DNA of 64,000 nt, taken from positions 682,001 through 746,000 of the forward strand of contig CP012817.1 in the NCBI GenBank assembly GCA_001936135.1, written 5' to 3'. How positions within the stretch are numbered: the stretch's first letter is position 1; the number at the start of each line of letters is the position of its first letter. The stretch comes from Saccharomycopsis fibuligera x Saccharomycopsis cf. fibuligera (lineage: Eukaryota; Ascomycota; Saccharomycetes; Ascoideales; Saccharomycopsidaceae). A program made the translations under genes and the position numbers. Shown here in pieces: positions 50,869-62,216 of this stretch. Under the pieces are notes generated by a model. It did not search any database. It saw only the letters and a program-made list of their open reading frames with translations, and was not told the DNA's origin.

Positions 50869-52752
50869 ACTTGATATGACTTTTATGACTGCTAAATCGA
50901 AAATACGCTGCGCGAAAGTCCATTGACTGGCTTTTCTGTGCAGGAATAACGAAATTAATAAAAGTAAAAAATTGTCAAAAAAATTGTCCAAGATATTTTT
51001 TTGATAATTTCTCTAAAGAAGTGCACAAACTGAAGTCCAAAACAAATCTTGGCAGCTGTCATCGCTTTGTCACTAATAAATTTTAACCTTTCTACTGACG
51101 TTTTACTTTTTTTCTACTTTCTACCAAAAGGAGGACTATGGTACTAATTTTTAAACTTTTCCATTTTATTTGCCCTTTTTTTAATCTGTATTTTACATGA
51201 GTCTCTCCAATTTCTTTACTTATTTTTGCCTTTTTAATAACTCTATGACAAGAATAATACCCTTTTTATGACTGATGGATCTTTTCTTTCTCTACTCTTT
51301 TTATTGATTTATTTTTTTGGAAGTGACATAGTAATAATATAAATATTTAAAAAATATTCAAAAAGTGTATACTCATTTATTTAGTTATACTGAAACTCTT
51401 GTTGCACCGAGCAGGGCTATTTGGCTTTGCGTCAAACTTTCTTACTTGCTATGTCCAACATATTGACAGGCCCACACAATAAGATAATTCAAACCGCTAA
51501 TGTTTGCGCTACATTGCTTTGATATTTGTCCAACGCGCTGGCAAAGTACTTGCCTTGAGTGAATTTTGTAATCTCTAGAAGCCGAGCTAATAAGCGTCTA
51601 AAGACTTATTGGCGTCGCAGGAATAGCACAACCGCAATATCTATTTGCACTGTATACTTATATACAGCTACAGTTAACGATAAGGGTGCATACCGTTGCC
51701 AATTCCGTTAATACGAGTCTGAACAAAACTTTGTTAACTCTCGCCCTCCTTGGTGGGGCCCGGAACGCAATGGGAGGGAAAAAATTGTGACCTCATTGAG
51801 CCGGGATTTGTTTACCTTTCCGCTTTGTTTGTTTGTTTGTTTGTTTTATCTGTATGTCTTCCTTGTCTGGTTTTTTGTTTGTTTGTTTTGAAATTTCCTA
51901 ATCTGATTCAGTATAAATAAACACAGGGTACCCGTCTTAGTGGCTAGTGGCAAAGATCCCCAGAAATTTCAATGTTCCGTTAATGTCGGTCCAAGACTAT
52001 GGGTGCAGGATGCTCTGCAAGTGCAATCCCAGGTAGAACTGAAATTGTCTCGATTCAGCTTCAGGTCTACATAAACATGTTGTCAAAAGTAGCAGTTTTT
52101 ACACACAGTACAGCACTGTATTCTATAGAAATTTCTCTAGGCTTCAAATTGTGGTTCTCGACAATTGCTACAACTTCTCAGAGAGAAAGCTCTAGAACGT
52201 TGCGAAGCTTGCTTACAGTTCGATCACTTATAGCAAACAACCTCTTTTTCCGTCCCCATATCCATGAATTGAGGGCGGCAAGTTAAACCTTTTTTCGTAT
52301 TTTTATTTCTCTAGTGAGAGCGCGTTTAGTGTTTTATTGCGGTGCAATAAAATACTAAAAGCACTCCAGTGAGCAGCTACCACCAGCTGGGGAAAATTTT
52401 TTGCTAGTCGCCTTTTGATTTTCCTAAGAGGGCGCCTAAAAAGTGTATGCGCTTTGCTGGAGACTTAATTTTTCCTTTAACTTAGTTGGTGATGAGGCGT
52501 CTTGTCAAACTATAGATTTATTTGAATTGTACTATATCCCATTCTCGTTGCCAAATCGCATTCATTGCCAGCAGCTTCCTATGTCACGGATAGTTTCAAA
52601 AAGTTAGGCATCATAAATTACCACTGCGTTACATCCAACTTTTGAAAATACATGTATGAAACTAATACCGACAGCTTAAATATAGAGAAAACCACTCATT
52701 ATAATAGATCGCAATACTTCAGTACTCAAATATCATAGACATATAGTAGAAC
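50869..52752. promoter_or_regulatory. long upstream region of the large acidic protein gene
   Basis: 1.9 kb. Contains a (GTTT)n microsatellite at about 51824-51846 with a second short one near 51876-51890, and AT-rich DNA. Frames up to 95 codons occur but have no protein character. Confidence 0.5.
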
Positions 52753-55700
52753 ATGACAAATGATGAAATTCTACTAAGATTAATAACCGATGCTTTCAAA
52801 CAGAGGAAACGTCCATTAAGTCGCGGCGATGGCATACATAGAAGAGATTCGGTAAATGCTATGGATGCTGTCAATAATGACGGGAAAGACTCAAATCAAG
52901 AATACGATGACTCTGACTCGGAAGATTTTGACAATAACAATAGCCTATCTATAGATTGGGATGAAATTTTATCTTCGTCACTATCACAAGTCGGGTTCGA
53001 CATTATAGAAACGCAATTGTCCAAACATGCTACGTTAGCCAAAATTTTTGGCTTATCAGAAGAAATAAGCGGTGATCCGCTGTTGGAAAAAATATTCGTT
53101 ACTGCTTGTGTCCTATGTGACAAATTGACTAAACCTTCAAACAACGACACATTTAACATTAGTTTGGATCTTACTAGCAATCTTTTGATCCTTCTCACTT
53201 ATGATTTTCAATCTGTGGTGCCACAATTTGATGTAGCGTTTCGCTATGCAAGGATCATCGAGGCCATACTAGACTTTTTGAAATTGTCAAACAGCAAAGC
53301 TAGTGAGGAAGAAAATGAAAGCCGGTTGTCCAAAAAAGAGGAAGTTTTGAATGGTGGAGATGATATTGTCAATGAGGCAAAAACGTTTCTCATAGACTCT
53401 TTTAATAGATTTGACAGTAACAACCACAATAGTAAGCAAAAGAAAAAGAAAAAGAAGAACAACAATAACAACAACAATAACGCATTTCAATTGAATCGGG
53501 AGTTAGATATTGCTGATATGCTTGACGAAATTTATGCTAGATTTGCTGAAGACAATTCCAAAGTCTCAGCGGTGCTAGTAGACTACGCTTCTGCGTTATC
53601 GAAATCAACCCTATATCAATACACATTTTACAAAGATTGGCTTCCGCTAAACTTTTCTCCTATGAACTTGGATTTGCTCTATTCAGTACTTGCGGTGTTA
53701 ATATACTCATTATATAAACTTTACAAACCTGGACACTCAAATGACCCAAAAAATAACAGCACTAACAGCAGTATCAGTCACGTTTGCCGCAACCCATTCT
53801 TAAAGTTTTTCATTCATTTATGGAAGACCTTTACGCGAATCATGGTTCTAGGTATACAAATTGACAGGCTAGACGAAGAGATTTACGGTTTGGGTACCCC
53901 TTGGATTATCCGTTCAGTATTAAAAGGATCAGCCGCGATTAGATCAGTATTGGCGACGATCCTCAACCAGGATGCAGAAAGACGTCGACATGACTTGGAG
54001 CATGAGTCCCTCAACAATTATATGACTCCATTTGGACGGAAAACTGGTGATGGGGCCCTTAATATTGATTTGAGACTTTATATTGCTGAACTTGTAGTGC
54101 TTGGGTATGATTTCAACAAGATTGGGGAATTATTTATGGATATGGAAACCAAGGACCGATATGATGAAGATATTTGGTACATGTTTGAGTACGAGTTTAC
54201 TACAGATGACGAGTATGACAAGGAAGAAGAAGAGGAAGAAGAGGAAGTTGATGAGGGGAAACACGAAAAGAAAGGTAATGTTGATAAGCATAAAAATGTG
54301 TATATAAAAAAAGAGTACACAGCAAGATGTTATTGCGAATATGATGATCAAGATAGTGAAGACGAAGATCTTAATAGTTCTGACCATGACGGGACAAAAT
54401 GCAATTGTCCACATCCACACTTCCATGGTCTTGACGATGATGAATCTGCTGGTCCATTGGAAAGCGCTGCTAGCAACCTCAACAAAGGATATATTGAAGC
54501 AGGCGATGAAAATGGTATTCTTATACTGCAGGATCCGGTCAAAAGTCATGAAAATAAGCAGCCGTTCATGGTTGGGGTGAGGTCTGATAATACTATGCTG
54601 TTTGATTCTCTTGGACGAGACTGGCGAGACATTCCTCGTGGAGAAAATATATATTTTAATACAAACAAAGATCTACAAACAATCAACAGTTTAACAGTGG
54701 TGTTGGATGACGAGCAACAACAAAGAAAAGGAAAAATAGATGATCGTGACAAAACAGACACTGAAGATAGCGCAGTTGAAGACGACCATGACAACGACAA
54801 CAATAAAGTTAAAAATAGTGACGACTATGATGATGACGATGATGATGATGATGATGATGATGATTATAATGATGATGATTACAGCGATTTTGGTGATGAA
54901 TTTGACAAATATAAAATGACAGAAATTTTTACAAGTTGGAAAGAGTTGTCAAAAGCATTTGATTTCATGGCTCAAGAGCTGGTTTCTGAGCAGTTACAAA
55001 AGAAAGTGATTCAAACGATAGCATGTACTGTTGGTGCAGAGTATGAGAGAATTGTGGAGTTTGAATCTCAAGAAACTGCCTTTGACTATGATTCCAAAAG
55101 TCTCACCGATACGTCTACCACTGTTGCTAGTAAACTGAACGAAAAGCCAAGGGAAAAGCCGCCTAAAAGTAAAGATCCTTTGAATTTAGCAGGGAACTCG
55201 GCAGTTGAAACTAAAACTAAAGAAGAAGCTGAAAATGATGAAATAACCACAGATAAGATTTATGATAGATGGTCTTATGCATATGTGTTTGAACCAATAC
55301 TAAGATACAATTCTTCAGCGGCCTGTTCAATGATGGATGAGATGTTGATGGCACACGGATATCGCCGAGTGCTAATTTGGTTTTTGACCCACTTGGAACT
55401 TTCACATTCTTTGATCAACTATATCCATGAATTGTCAGTTGACAAAAGAGGAACAGCAGAAAGTTCATCCAAGTACCCACTCTCAAGAAATGGGAAATTG
55501 ATGCTTACAAGTATTGAAAAATCAATGCTTTTGCATGAGTTTTTTTCTAATGCTTCAGTTTACTTATCCACAGTGAGCGAGAATATGGAAGATACGGAAA
55601 GTGAAATGCGTGCCACCATTGATTGCGCCGCTTCGGATATAATGTTCAACAATATGAATCCAACAGCGCAAGCGCATGGTAGTGTCAACACTCAAAGCTT

Positions 55701-56379
55701 CAGCAGCTCAAGTGAGTATGACGAAGAAGGTGCGCCAGGGTTTAGATACTTGAAGAATATTCAGAGTGCCAAAAAAATTATGGAGATTATCTGTTTGATG
55801 ATTAAGTCATTGGTGGAAAAGAAAATTATTAGTTTACAAGATGATGATTATAAGACAGAGTTGCAAAGTTTACTTATTAGATGGATTGGTATTCTTCCGG
55901 AAGCAAGAGCATTGTACTTTGGTACGAAGCAATTTGGACTTGAGGAAGATTTGAGTAGTTTAGAGATTGGCGATGAAGAACATGAAATAACAAGTGATGA
56001 TGGTGAGACAGATACAAAAAATGGCAAATCAAAATCAAAAAAGAAGCAAAAGAGTAAAAATAGTAACAATGACAATAAAAAGGTCAATGTTGGCGTTGAT
56101 AATGCTGGCCTCAGCAAGACACTAGTTTTCGAGGATCCTGTTGGCGTTACCAAAAGCAAACCATATTTGAAGGAGCTCGAGTTTTCGCTTGACGAAACTT
56201 TAGAAAATTTTGGTGATGATAACTTTGGCAGTAATGGCGGCAATATTGGCGGAGGTCTGCTTAATGATTCATTTTTTCTCCAGCAGATCAAGGTTGTGGT
56301 AAGAGAGATTTCTCGCCAAGACAAGGTGCCGGAGGTGAATAAGATTAATCGTTTTGGTAACGGCTTTTCACGGATGTAA
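52753..56379 (+). CDS. large acidic protein with helical core, perhaps Caf130-like
   Basis: 1208 residues, complete. An N-terminal acidic run, then helical regions (FRYARIIEAILDFLKLSN; LLYSVLAVLIYSLYKLYKPG; GTPWIIRSVLKGSAAIRSVL; DLRLYIAELVVLGYDFNKIG). The middle has Glu-rich and Asp-rich runs, with a Cys/His cluster between them (ARCYCEYDD, later CNCPHPHFHG) that could hold metal. A conserved-looking motif DSLGRDWRDIPRGENIYF follows, then more helices (HGYRRVLIWFLTHLELSHSL), a Lys-rich stretch and a C-terminus ending NRFGNGFSRM. The order of features recalls Caf130 of the CCR4-NOT complex, but I cannot verify that from memory. Function unproven. Confidence 0.85.
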   Translation: MTNDEILLRLITDAFKQRKRPLSRGDGIHRRDSVNAMDAVNNDGKDSNQEYDDSDSEDFDNNNSLSIDWDEILSSSLSQVGFDIIETQLSKHATLAKIFGLSEEISGDPLLEKIFVTACVLCDKLTKPSNNDTFNISLDLTSNLLILLTYDFQSVVPQFDVAFRYARIIEAILDFLKLSNSKASEEENESRLSKKEEVLNGGDDIVNEAKTFLIDSFNRFDSNNHNSKQKKKKKKNNNNNNNNAFQLNRELDIADMLDEIYARFAEDNSKVSAVLVDYASALSKSTLYQYTFYKDWLPLNFSPMNLDLLYSVLAVLIYSLYKLYKPGHSNDPKNNSTNSSISHVCRNPFLKFFIHLWKTFTRIMVLGIQIDRLDEEIYGLGTPWIIRSVLKGSAAIRSVLATILNQDAERRRHDLEHESLNNYMTPFGRKTGDGALNIDLRLYIAELVVLGYDFNKIGELFMDMETKDRYDEDIWYMFEYEFTTDDEYDKEEEEEEEEVDEGKHEKKGNVDKHKNVYIKKEYTARCYCEYDDQDSEDEDLNSSDHDGTKCNCPHPHFHGLDDDESAGPLESAASNLNKGYIEAGDENGILILQDPVKSHENKQPFMVGVRSDNTMLFDSLGRDWRDIPRGENIYFNTNKDLQTINSLTVVLDDEQQQRKGKIDDRDKTDTEDSAVEDDHDNDNNKVKNSDDYDDDDDDDDDDDDYNDDDYSDFGDEFDKYKMTEIFTSWKELSKAFDFMAQELVSEQLQKKVIQTIACTVGAEYERIVEFESQETAFDYDSKSLTDTSTTVASKLNEKPREKPPKSKDPLNLAGNSAVETKTKEEAENDEITTDKIYDRWSYAYVFEPILRYNSSAACSMMDEMLMAHGYRRVLIWFLTHLELSHSLINYIHELSVDKRGTAESSSKYPLSRNGKLMLTSIEKSMLLHEFFSNASVYLSTVSENMEDTESEMRATIDCAASDIMFNNMNPTAQAHGSVNTQSFSSSSEYDEEGAPGFRYLKNIQSAKKIMEIICLMIKSLVEKKIISLQDDDYKTELQSLLIRWIGILPEARALYFGTKQFGLEEDLSSLEIGDEEHEITSDDGETDTKNGKSKSKKKQKSKNSNNDNKKVNVGVDNAGLSKTLVFEDPVGVTKSKPYLKELEFSLDETLENFGDDNFGSNGGNIGGGLLNDSFFLQQIKVVVREISRQDKVPEVNKINRFGNGFSRM

Positions 56380-57234
56380 CGGTATATGTTACAATGGTAC
56401 AGATTTTATGTAATGATGATCTTAAATGAAAGGCTCAAATGAAATAAAACGAAATCTTACTACTTTTCTTTGCTTTTTTTGACTTTGATCTGTTTTCTGT
56501 TTTGATATTGTTACCTCTATTATGGGTATGCCGGCATATCCGGAACCTGTGTGCACCGACCATCTGCAGCAGCTACCTGCACCACACATATTATTTTGTT
56601 TTCTTTGTTTATTTCTGCACCGCACATGTTACCAGAAATATGGGCGCCCACGCACAGTGATGCGGTTGCATGGTGCAGTCTTGGTGTAGCGCCGATAGAT
56701 GCAGTAAAATACTTAAGAAAAATTTACAATTATACTGTAAGCTATAAAAATTACATAGGTACTGCATCTTTTTGCGCATCCGTGCGTTCCAGGAGCCAAT
56801 TTACTGCTTCTTCTAGCAGTTTCCGGCAGCATCATCCGACAGTTGCGGGCATATTATGAGCTCTTGCCGTATTTTGCAATAGGCTGCCACCGCAGTTGAG
56901 TTCGTGTATAGATGGGAAAGTGGGTGGTCCATCCGTGTCTACCGTACTTTGTTAAATAGAGCATATTTTGTTTTGAGGCAGTATATATAGAAGGAATGAT
57001 TTCCTCGGCCTGCTCTTTTTTTTTTTCCAGAATTTTTCCTTTATTTACCATTATACGATCTACAACCTTTACAATATTAATACTCTACTGCACAGTTTGC
57101 AACTGCTTATATTCTCTTTTATTTCGCTGCAGAGATAACCTGTTGAAGGAACATACCAATATTTCAAACATACCTACTCTAAAAGTTTTAAGTCTATCAT
57201 TAATAGAACCTGTCAGCAACAATCAAATCAGCAA

Positions 57235-57333
57235 TGGTGTTCTTTCTCTTCTTCATTGTCTTCTTCGCCCTTTTTTACACGGTCCACCACTCTACCATTG
57301 AGAGTCATAAATACCTTCTTCCAAACCTCTAGG
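57235..57333 (+). CDS. possible 32-residue single-span membrane peptide
   Basis: ATG frame reading MVFFLFFIVFFALFYTVHHS then a short polar tail ending LPNL. One hydrophobic span at the N-terminus. It sits about 250 bp after a TATATATA box in a gap where no other gene explains a promoter. Small proteolipids of this type exist in yeasts (Pmp1/Pmp2), but I see no direct likeness. May be chance. Confidence 0.25.
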
Positions 57334-58215
57334 GGTGCTTTGATTGAACCACTGGCAGACTGCCGTTACAATTGTCTTCTCCAAGTCAGCTCAAACAATA
57401 TTCAACGTTTTGCTTTGTTCCCCGGTTGTTTGCTCAATCCATGGAGAACTTTATAATTTACGGCTGGTTTTTTTTTTCCTTGACGGGGCCAAGAACTAGG
57501 TATTCAATTAATGCCTTTCATGGATCCAGACCTGTGTACTAAATTTCTGGTTTAGTGGAGCTGAACGGCCATGTCTTTGTTTTTGGCTTTCAAAAAGACC
57601 GGGATTGTACTGCTGTGTTGAGGATGAGTTATTTGTCTTTGCTATTGTCGAACCGCAGGTAATCCTTGTGCTTTTAATTTTTTATGTGTCAACGAGTTAC
57701 GTTTTTTTGTTTTCTATTATTTCAACTGTTTTTAATCTTTATTGTTTCTACTCTTATTAATTTTGCTATGCTATTTACTATTCTTCATGTGTTTGTTTTT
57801 TATTACGTCCGGATTTATATTTAATTTTCAAAACTTAATTATTCCTACTTTTTTAGCCCATCTATCGAGCCTGTATCAGATTGTATCTTATGTTTCTGTT
57901 AAACAGCAATTATTCTGTGCTTATCCCTCTGTAACTGGAAATTTACTTGCCCCCTCTGCTACTGTCTGCGTTGCTAAACGCCTATAATATCGCTGGCTAT
58001 TATATTGATATCACTCATACGATTTGTGTTAATCATGCAGAACTTCAGGAAAAAGGAAAATTTTACTTTTTTTTCGATGTAAAAATGTTATTTTGACTTG
58101 CATATCTTTTTTTTTTTTTTTAGCCTGCACGTCTAGAACTTAAACGGAATTCGAGCATGGTCGCCGAGACAATTTCCATATAAGGCATTGACATAGCAAA
58201 ATGTATATACGGGGA

Positions 58216-58247
58216 GAGCACCGGGCCTGGAAGTCAGACCGGTGTTC
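58216..58247. repeat. inverted repeat / hairpin, 9-bp stem
   Basis: GAGCACCGG pairs with CCGGTGTTC (one G-T pair) around a 14-base loop. Not followed by a T run, so not an obvious Pol III terminator. Confidence 0.7.
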
Positions 58248-59103
58248 ATATTGGCAGCCGTGGAGCCTTTGGAGCATGCCTTTCGTGTTTGAATTCAGCC
58301 GCCAGTGCTACAGAAAACGGATGGTTACTAATCGTTCCAAGTGATCGACTGATGGGGTTCCAAAAACCCGCAATTGCGGTTACCGAATGTGTTTTGAAGG
58401 CGACAATTGCAGCGTGAAACTGTTGATGTCGCAGACAGCATTGTTTGCGCTTTTTGATTTCTTTTTCCATTGTGTTCTATCGTGATCATGATAGATCAGA
58501 GTGCGTCATACGAATTCTGGTCCGAAAAACGAAAGGCAAAAAAAACACAAATTGCGGAGGCCTTGAGGACTCAGTCCGTTGTATTAAGCGGCGGAAGACA
58601 GGCATGTTAGCATGTTTTACAGGCACTCGCGCTATCGTCCCAGTCACATTAGCATATTTAGAGAGCGCAAGCCAGCTAACGCCAAGGTGGGACCACCAAT
58701 TGGAACGTTTCCGAATCGAAACTTGGGGCAATCGCTGCAGGAGTATTTTAAGCGCCATCAAGTGTTTGCTAGCAACTTATGTCTCTTTTTTCTTTATCTC
58801 CGAACCCCTGTGTTTTGCACTTGCTTAGAGATGACCACTTCAAAAGAAACATTTTATTCGCTCATTTTCTTCCTGCTTCCGGTTTCTTTCTCGCCCGAGG
58901 CTGCGTGTTTTCTGCTGCTGTTCACAGATTAAAGAAGTTGCCCTGCCCGCTCCTCTTGCTCCGCAAGAATTTTGGAAAACACTGTCAGGAGTTGCATCCG
59001 AGCGTGAGCCGAAATGAAAGCCCCAGCTAGACAACATTCAAGCAGCGCCAGTTGAAAAAGAACGTAAAAGAACAAAAATTGCGCGTCTTTTTCCATGCAG
59101 TGG

Positions 59104-59140
59104 TGCGCGCGCGCGCGCGCGCGTGCGTGCGTGCGTGCGT
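59104..59140. repeat. alternating CG/GTGC tract, Z-DNA-prone
   Basis: 37 bases of strict purine-pyrimidine alternation: GC repeats followed by GCGT repeats. Unusual in an AT-rich genome. Confidence 0.9.
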
Positions 59141-59354
59141 GAGAATTACAATTCATGCACCTCAAATAAACAAACCAAAAAATACTTTTTTACTTTTTTA
59201 CTTTTTATGTTTTCTTGCGCTTTCTTCCACTCGCGCTTTTCGCAGCGCTGCACGCGGGCTTTGGGTTTGACATGTGAACAATAAGGTTCTTTCCGCGCTG
59301 GTGGCACAAAATCGAGCGCTACAAGTCAGTAACAAACTATGGTGACTGAAGGCC

Positions 59355-59356
<2 letters not shown>

Positions 59357-59395
<39 letters not shown>
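59357..59395. repeat. poly(A) tract, 39 bases
   Basis: Uninterrupted A on the + strand; homopolymer length may be imprecise. Confidence 0.8.
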
Positions 59396-59399
<4 letters not shown>

Positions 59400-59691
59400 A
59401 TAGCGAAGCTTTTAAGTAAAATTGCTTTTGCTAGCTACATCCAGTAAAAAAGCGGGGAGGGGCACAGAGAGAGGACAGAGGGCAACCCAGACGGTGCGAA
59501 AATTATGCGTTGTAGTGACCAAGTAGTCACTGCTGCAATGGAAAGCGAATAGTATACAATGTTCTTGCAAATCATCCCGCAATACGGCTAGTTGATCGTG
59601 AAGCGCTGGTGCTTGCGGCCTAGCTCGCTATAGCTAGCTTACACAATGCCCAGATCTAGAGCCGGTACCGATGCAAGCTTGGAGGTGGCAA

Positions 59692-62052
59692 CTAAAGGAG
59701 CTTCTCGAACTTCGGAGGGATGAAAGTCTTGTCTTGCTGTCCGTTTCCCAGCTTCAGGCTGTGCAAAGAGCGGCTCGTAGACCGTGCATACGACTGGATC
59801 GAAGAAATGCGATACGGGTTCAGGAGACTGATTTCGCTCAGTAGCGAAAGCGCCGGCGGCGGCGGAGATGAAGCAGCGGTAGAGGTGACTGGCGAAGATG
59901 AAGACGATGGCGGCGGCCTGTACGTTCCGGATGCGGCTATAGACCCAGATGGCACGCACCCTGGTGAGGGCTTCGCAGCGGCAGCGGCAGCGGCAGCGGC
60001 AGCGGAACCAGATAACAGTGACAACGCCGAGGACGAGAACGAGGACGAGGACGAGGACGAGGACGACAATGGCACAGACGCGGCAGACGAGACAGAAACA
60101 GAGTGGCCTGGCGTGGACGTCGGTGCGGGCGCTGGATCTGGGGTTGGAGCAACCTCGCCGCCGTCGAATGCAGCCGCAGGGATTGCGTTATAGGCAGAGC
60201 GTGCCGGGGACAGCAGGGAACACTTTGAAGGATCTTGCGTTGTCTCTTCCAGTACCGCAGTCTGCGTGCCCTTAGTAACGGTAGCGGCAGCGTTATTGTT
60301 GTTCGTATTGCTGCTGTTGTCGCCGTTGTGGGCGCGGTTGGTTGGCTCGTGTCGGCAGGTGCTATTTTCGGCAACGGTTTCGCGACTCGGGACACTACTG
60401 TCTTTTCCCTGTGTGCCAGCCTCAACTTCGTTAACGAAACAAAGCTCAATCACGATCTCCCTGTACTTGAGGAAAATCTGCTCCAACTCAAAATCATTAT
60501 TCACAATTTTGCCGCCGTTGCACATGTCCCGCATTGCAAGAATTTTCGAGTCGCTGACAATGTTGAATGCTTTCTTGCAATTTACCAACACTTCTAGCAC
60601 GGTTGGGGTTGCTGACACTCGCGAGTCAAACTTGAAGTTCAAAGCGTTCTTGTTGAACCTGATCTCCACTTTCTTCACGCGGCTCTCTTCACTTTCCCCG
60701 TCATCTTCTTCGCTATCGCTGCCAGCATACTGATACTTGATCTTGTTTGCGTACTTTTCTTGCTGTAGCAATAGGCTGTTAACCTGGATCATTGGGAAAT
60801 CGGTCACAATAGTTTCGCAGAGTATGCCGCTAACCAAGTCGGCAATCACATTGAACCGAAAGTCAATTATACAGCAGCCCACCAAGTAGTACAATGTGTC
60901 CACCGCCACATCATCGCTCATCAACTTGATGTCGGGGCTTTCGTAGTCAAGGCTCTTCAATATCTTGGCCAACACCTCGGGGGAGTTGAGCTTCATGCGG
61001 AGATATTCTATCGACGAGTTATCAGCATCAAGTGGAAAGTTCTTGCATAGCAAGAATGCAATAATGGAGGGGACAATAGAGCGTCCAAGGTAGTAAACGT
61101 TGGACTCCTTGTTTATTATCAAATTGGTTTTGGTGGACAACGAGCACGTCTTTGACTTTTTGATTAAGTTCAAAAAATTTTTCTTGGCATATAGTGAATT
61201 AATTCGGATTGTATTGATCAACTCGCTGTCCCTAGCAGATTGTGGGGTCTTGGAGGAAATGCCTGCACTGCTGCCATCTATGACAGGCTGGATAAATGAA
61301 CTAATGGCATTTTTGGACACGTCGCTATGTGAAATTTTCTGTTTCTTTGAATACGCGTGCAAATATTCGTGAGCTTCTGGGGCAGAGGATGTTTTTAGCC
61401 CTTCAACATTCATGATATCGTTGATAAAACTTTCACCGTGATTATCGTCCGAGACCGGTGGCCGAGGGTGTGGCAGCATCTCTTCTTTTGGAAAAGTTGG
61501 ACATGATTTTGCAATCATGTCGTCTTCTTGACTTATTGCGTCGATTTCTCTTTTTCTGGTTTTCCCGGAGCCTTTACCGGCACTGTTTTCCTCAGCATCA
61601 CTGCTATGCTGAACGCTATTCTCGGGCTTATGTTCAACGGCGGTATTTAACTTGGACTGTAGCAACGCCTCGCTAATAGTCTTATCGAAACTCTTCTTTT
61701 GTCTTTTCGGCTGCTGCTGCTGCTGCTGCTGAAAGCTGTTGCTGATGATTATGAAATTGTTGCCTAATGATTTCTTAGATTTGGATGATCTTTTGCGATT
61801 TCTTCGAATACTTTGAATAGCCGCCCGTACAAGTTTATCGATATCGTCCAACAGCGTCACGGGCAAATTGAACTCCAGTCTCAAAGTCTCGGCCACATGC
61901 TTCACTTCAAAGTCCTGATCACTGGCTTTTCTATAATGAAGCTGATTGTCCTCGATAAGCTTCAATCTTCTAGCCGAAAATTGCTTCCAAACCAGCTCAT
62001 TGGTGAAATTGAGTTTCTGTCGTATTTTTGTAGTGATCCCGGCCCCTGACAT
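59692..62052 (-). CDS. VHR1/VHR2-family transcription factor
   Basis: Homolog of yeast Vhr1/Vhr2, activators of biotin-transport genes (VHT1, BIO5) and others. 786 residues. The N-terminal VHR domain is clear at about 1-95: ITTKIRQKLNFTNELVWKQF, SARRLKLIEDNQLHYRKASD, HVAETLRLEFNLPV, KLVRAAIQSIRRNRKRSSKS. A Gln8 run follows. A helical middle region lies at about 290-430 (NVYYLGRSIVPSIIAFLLCK), then an Asp/Glu patch. The last 250 residues are low complexity (Asn, Ser, Ala, Pro runs). The GC-rich 3' part around 59820-60200 comes from Ala, Ser and Pro repeats. Upstream lies a cluster of three TGACTCA sites. Confidence 0.9.
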   Translation of the reverse strand: MSGAGITTKIRQKLNFTNELVWKQFSARRLKLIEDNQLHYRKASDQDFEVKHVAETLRLEFNLPVTLLDDIDKLVRAAIQSIRRNRKRSSKSKKSLGNNFIIISNSFQQQQQQQPKRQKKSFDKTISEALLQSKLNTAVEHKPENSVQHSSDAEENSAGKGSGKTRKREIDAISQEDDMIAKSCPTFPKEEMLPHPRPPVSDDNHGESFINDIMNVEGLKTSSAPEAHEYLHAYSKKQKISHSDVSKNAISSFIQPVIDGSSAGISSKTPQSARDSELINTIRINSLYAKKNFLNLIKKSKTCSLSTKTNLIINKESNVYYLGRSIVPSIIAFLLCKNFPLDADNSSIEYLRMKLNSPEVLAKILKSLDYESPDIKLMSDDVAVDTLYYLVGCCIIDFRFNVIADLVSGILCETIVTDFPMIQVNSLLLQQEKYANKIKYQYAGSDSEEDDGESEESRVKKVEIRFNKNALNFKFDSRVSATPTVLEVLVNCKKAFNIVSDSKILAMRDMCNGGKIVNNDFELEQIFLKYREIVIELCFVNEVEAGTQGKDSSVPSRETVAENSTCRHEPTNRAHNGDNSSNTNNNNAAATVTKGTQTAVLEETTQDPSKCSLLSPARSAYNAIPAAAFDGGEVAPTPDPAPAPTSTPGHSVSVSSAASVPLSSSSSSSSSFSSSALSLLSGSAAAAAAAAAAKPSPGCVPSGSIAASGTYRPPPSSSSSPVTSTAASSPPPPALSLLSEISLLNPYRISSIQSYARSTSRSLHSLKLGNGQQDKTFIPPKFEKLL

Positions 62053-62216
62053 TTTTGATGGTATGTTTGAAGCCGAGATACCGGTCTTTTATTGATTGAA
62101 TAAAAATTGGTTCCTAAGCTTCTTTTGAAAAAAGTATTGACGATTTCTGTAATTTTGCTGTTGGTGAATGTGTCACTTACTGTAATACCAAGAATGAGTT
62201 CTAGTGATTCAACAAA

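Larger units (their letters stand above)
56380..59691. other. 3.3-kb convergent gap with no long ORF
   Basis: Both neighbours end here. Contents: TATA-like TATATATA near 56982-56989, a 32-codon hydrophobic frame at 57235-57333, a 9-bp-stem hairpin at 58216-58247, an alternating purine-pyrimidine run at 59104-59140, an A39 run at 59357-59395, and an AGTGAC/GTCACT hairpin near 59514-59531. No frame over 130 codons and none protein-like. Confidence 0.55.

Noticed and set aside
56380-59691. Centromere in the convergent gap
   Set aside because: No flanking inverted repeats and too short for a typical clade centromere; nothing positive supports it.
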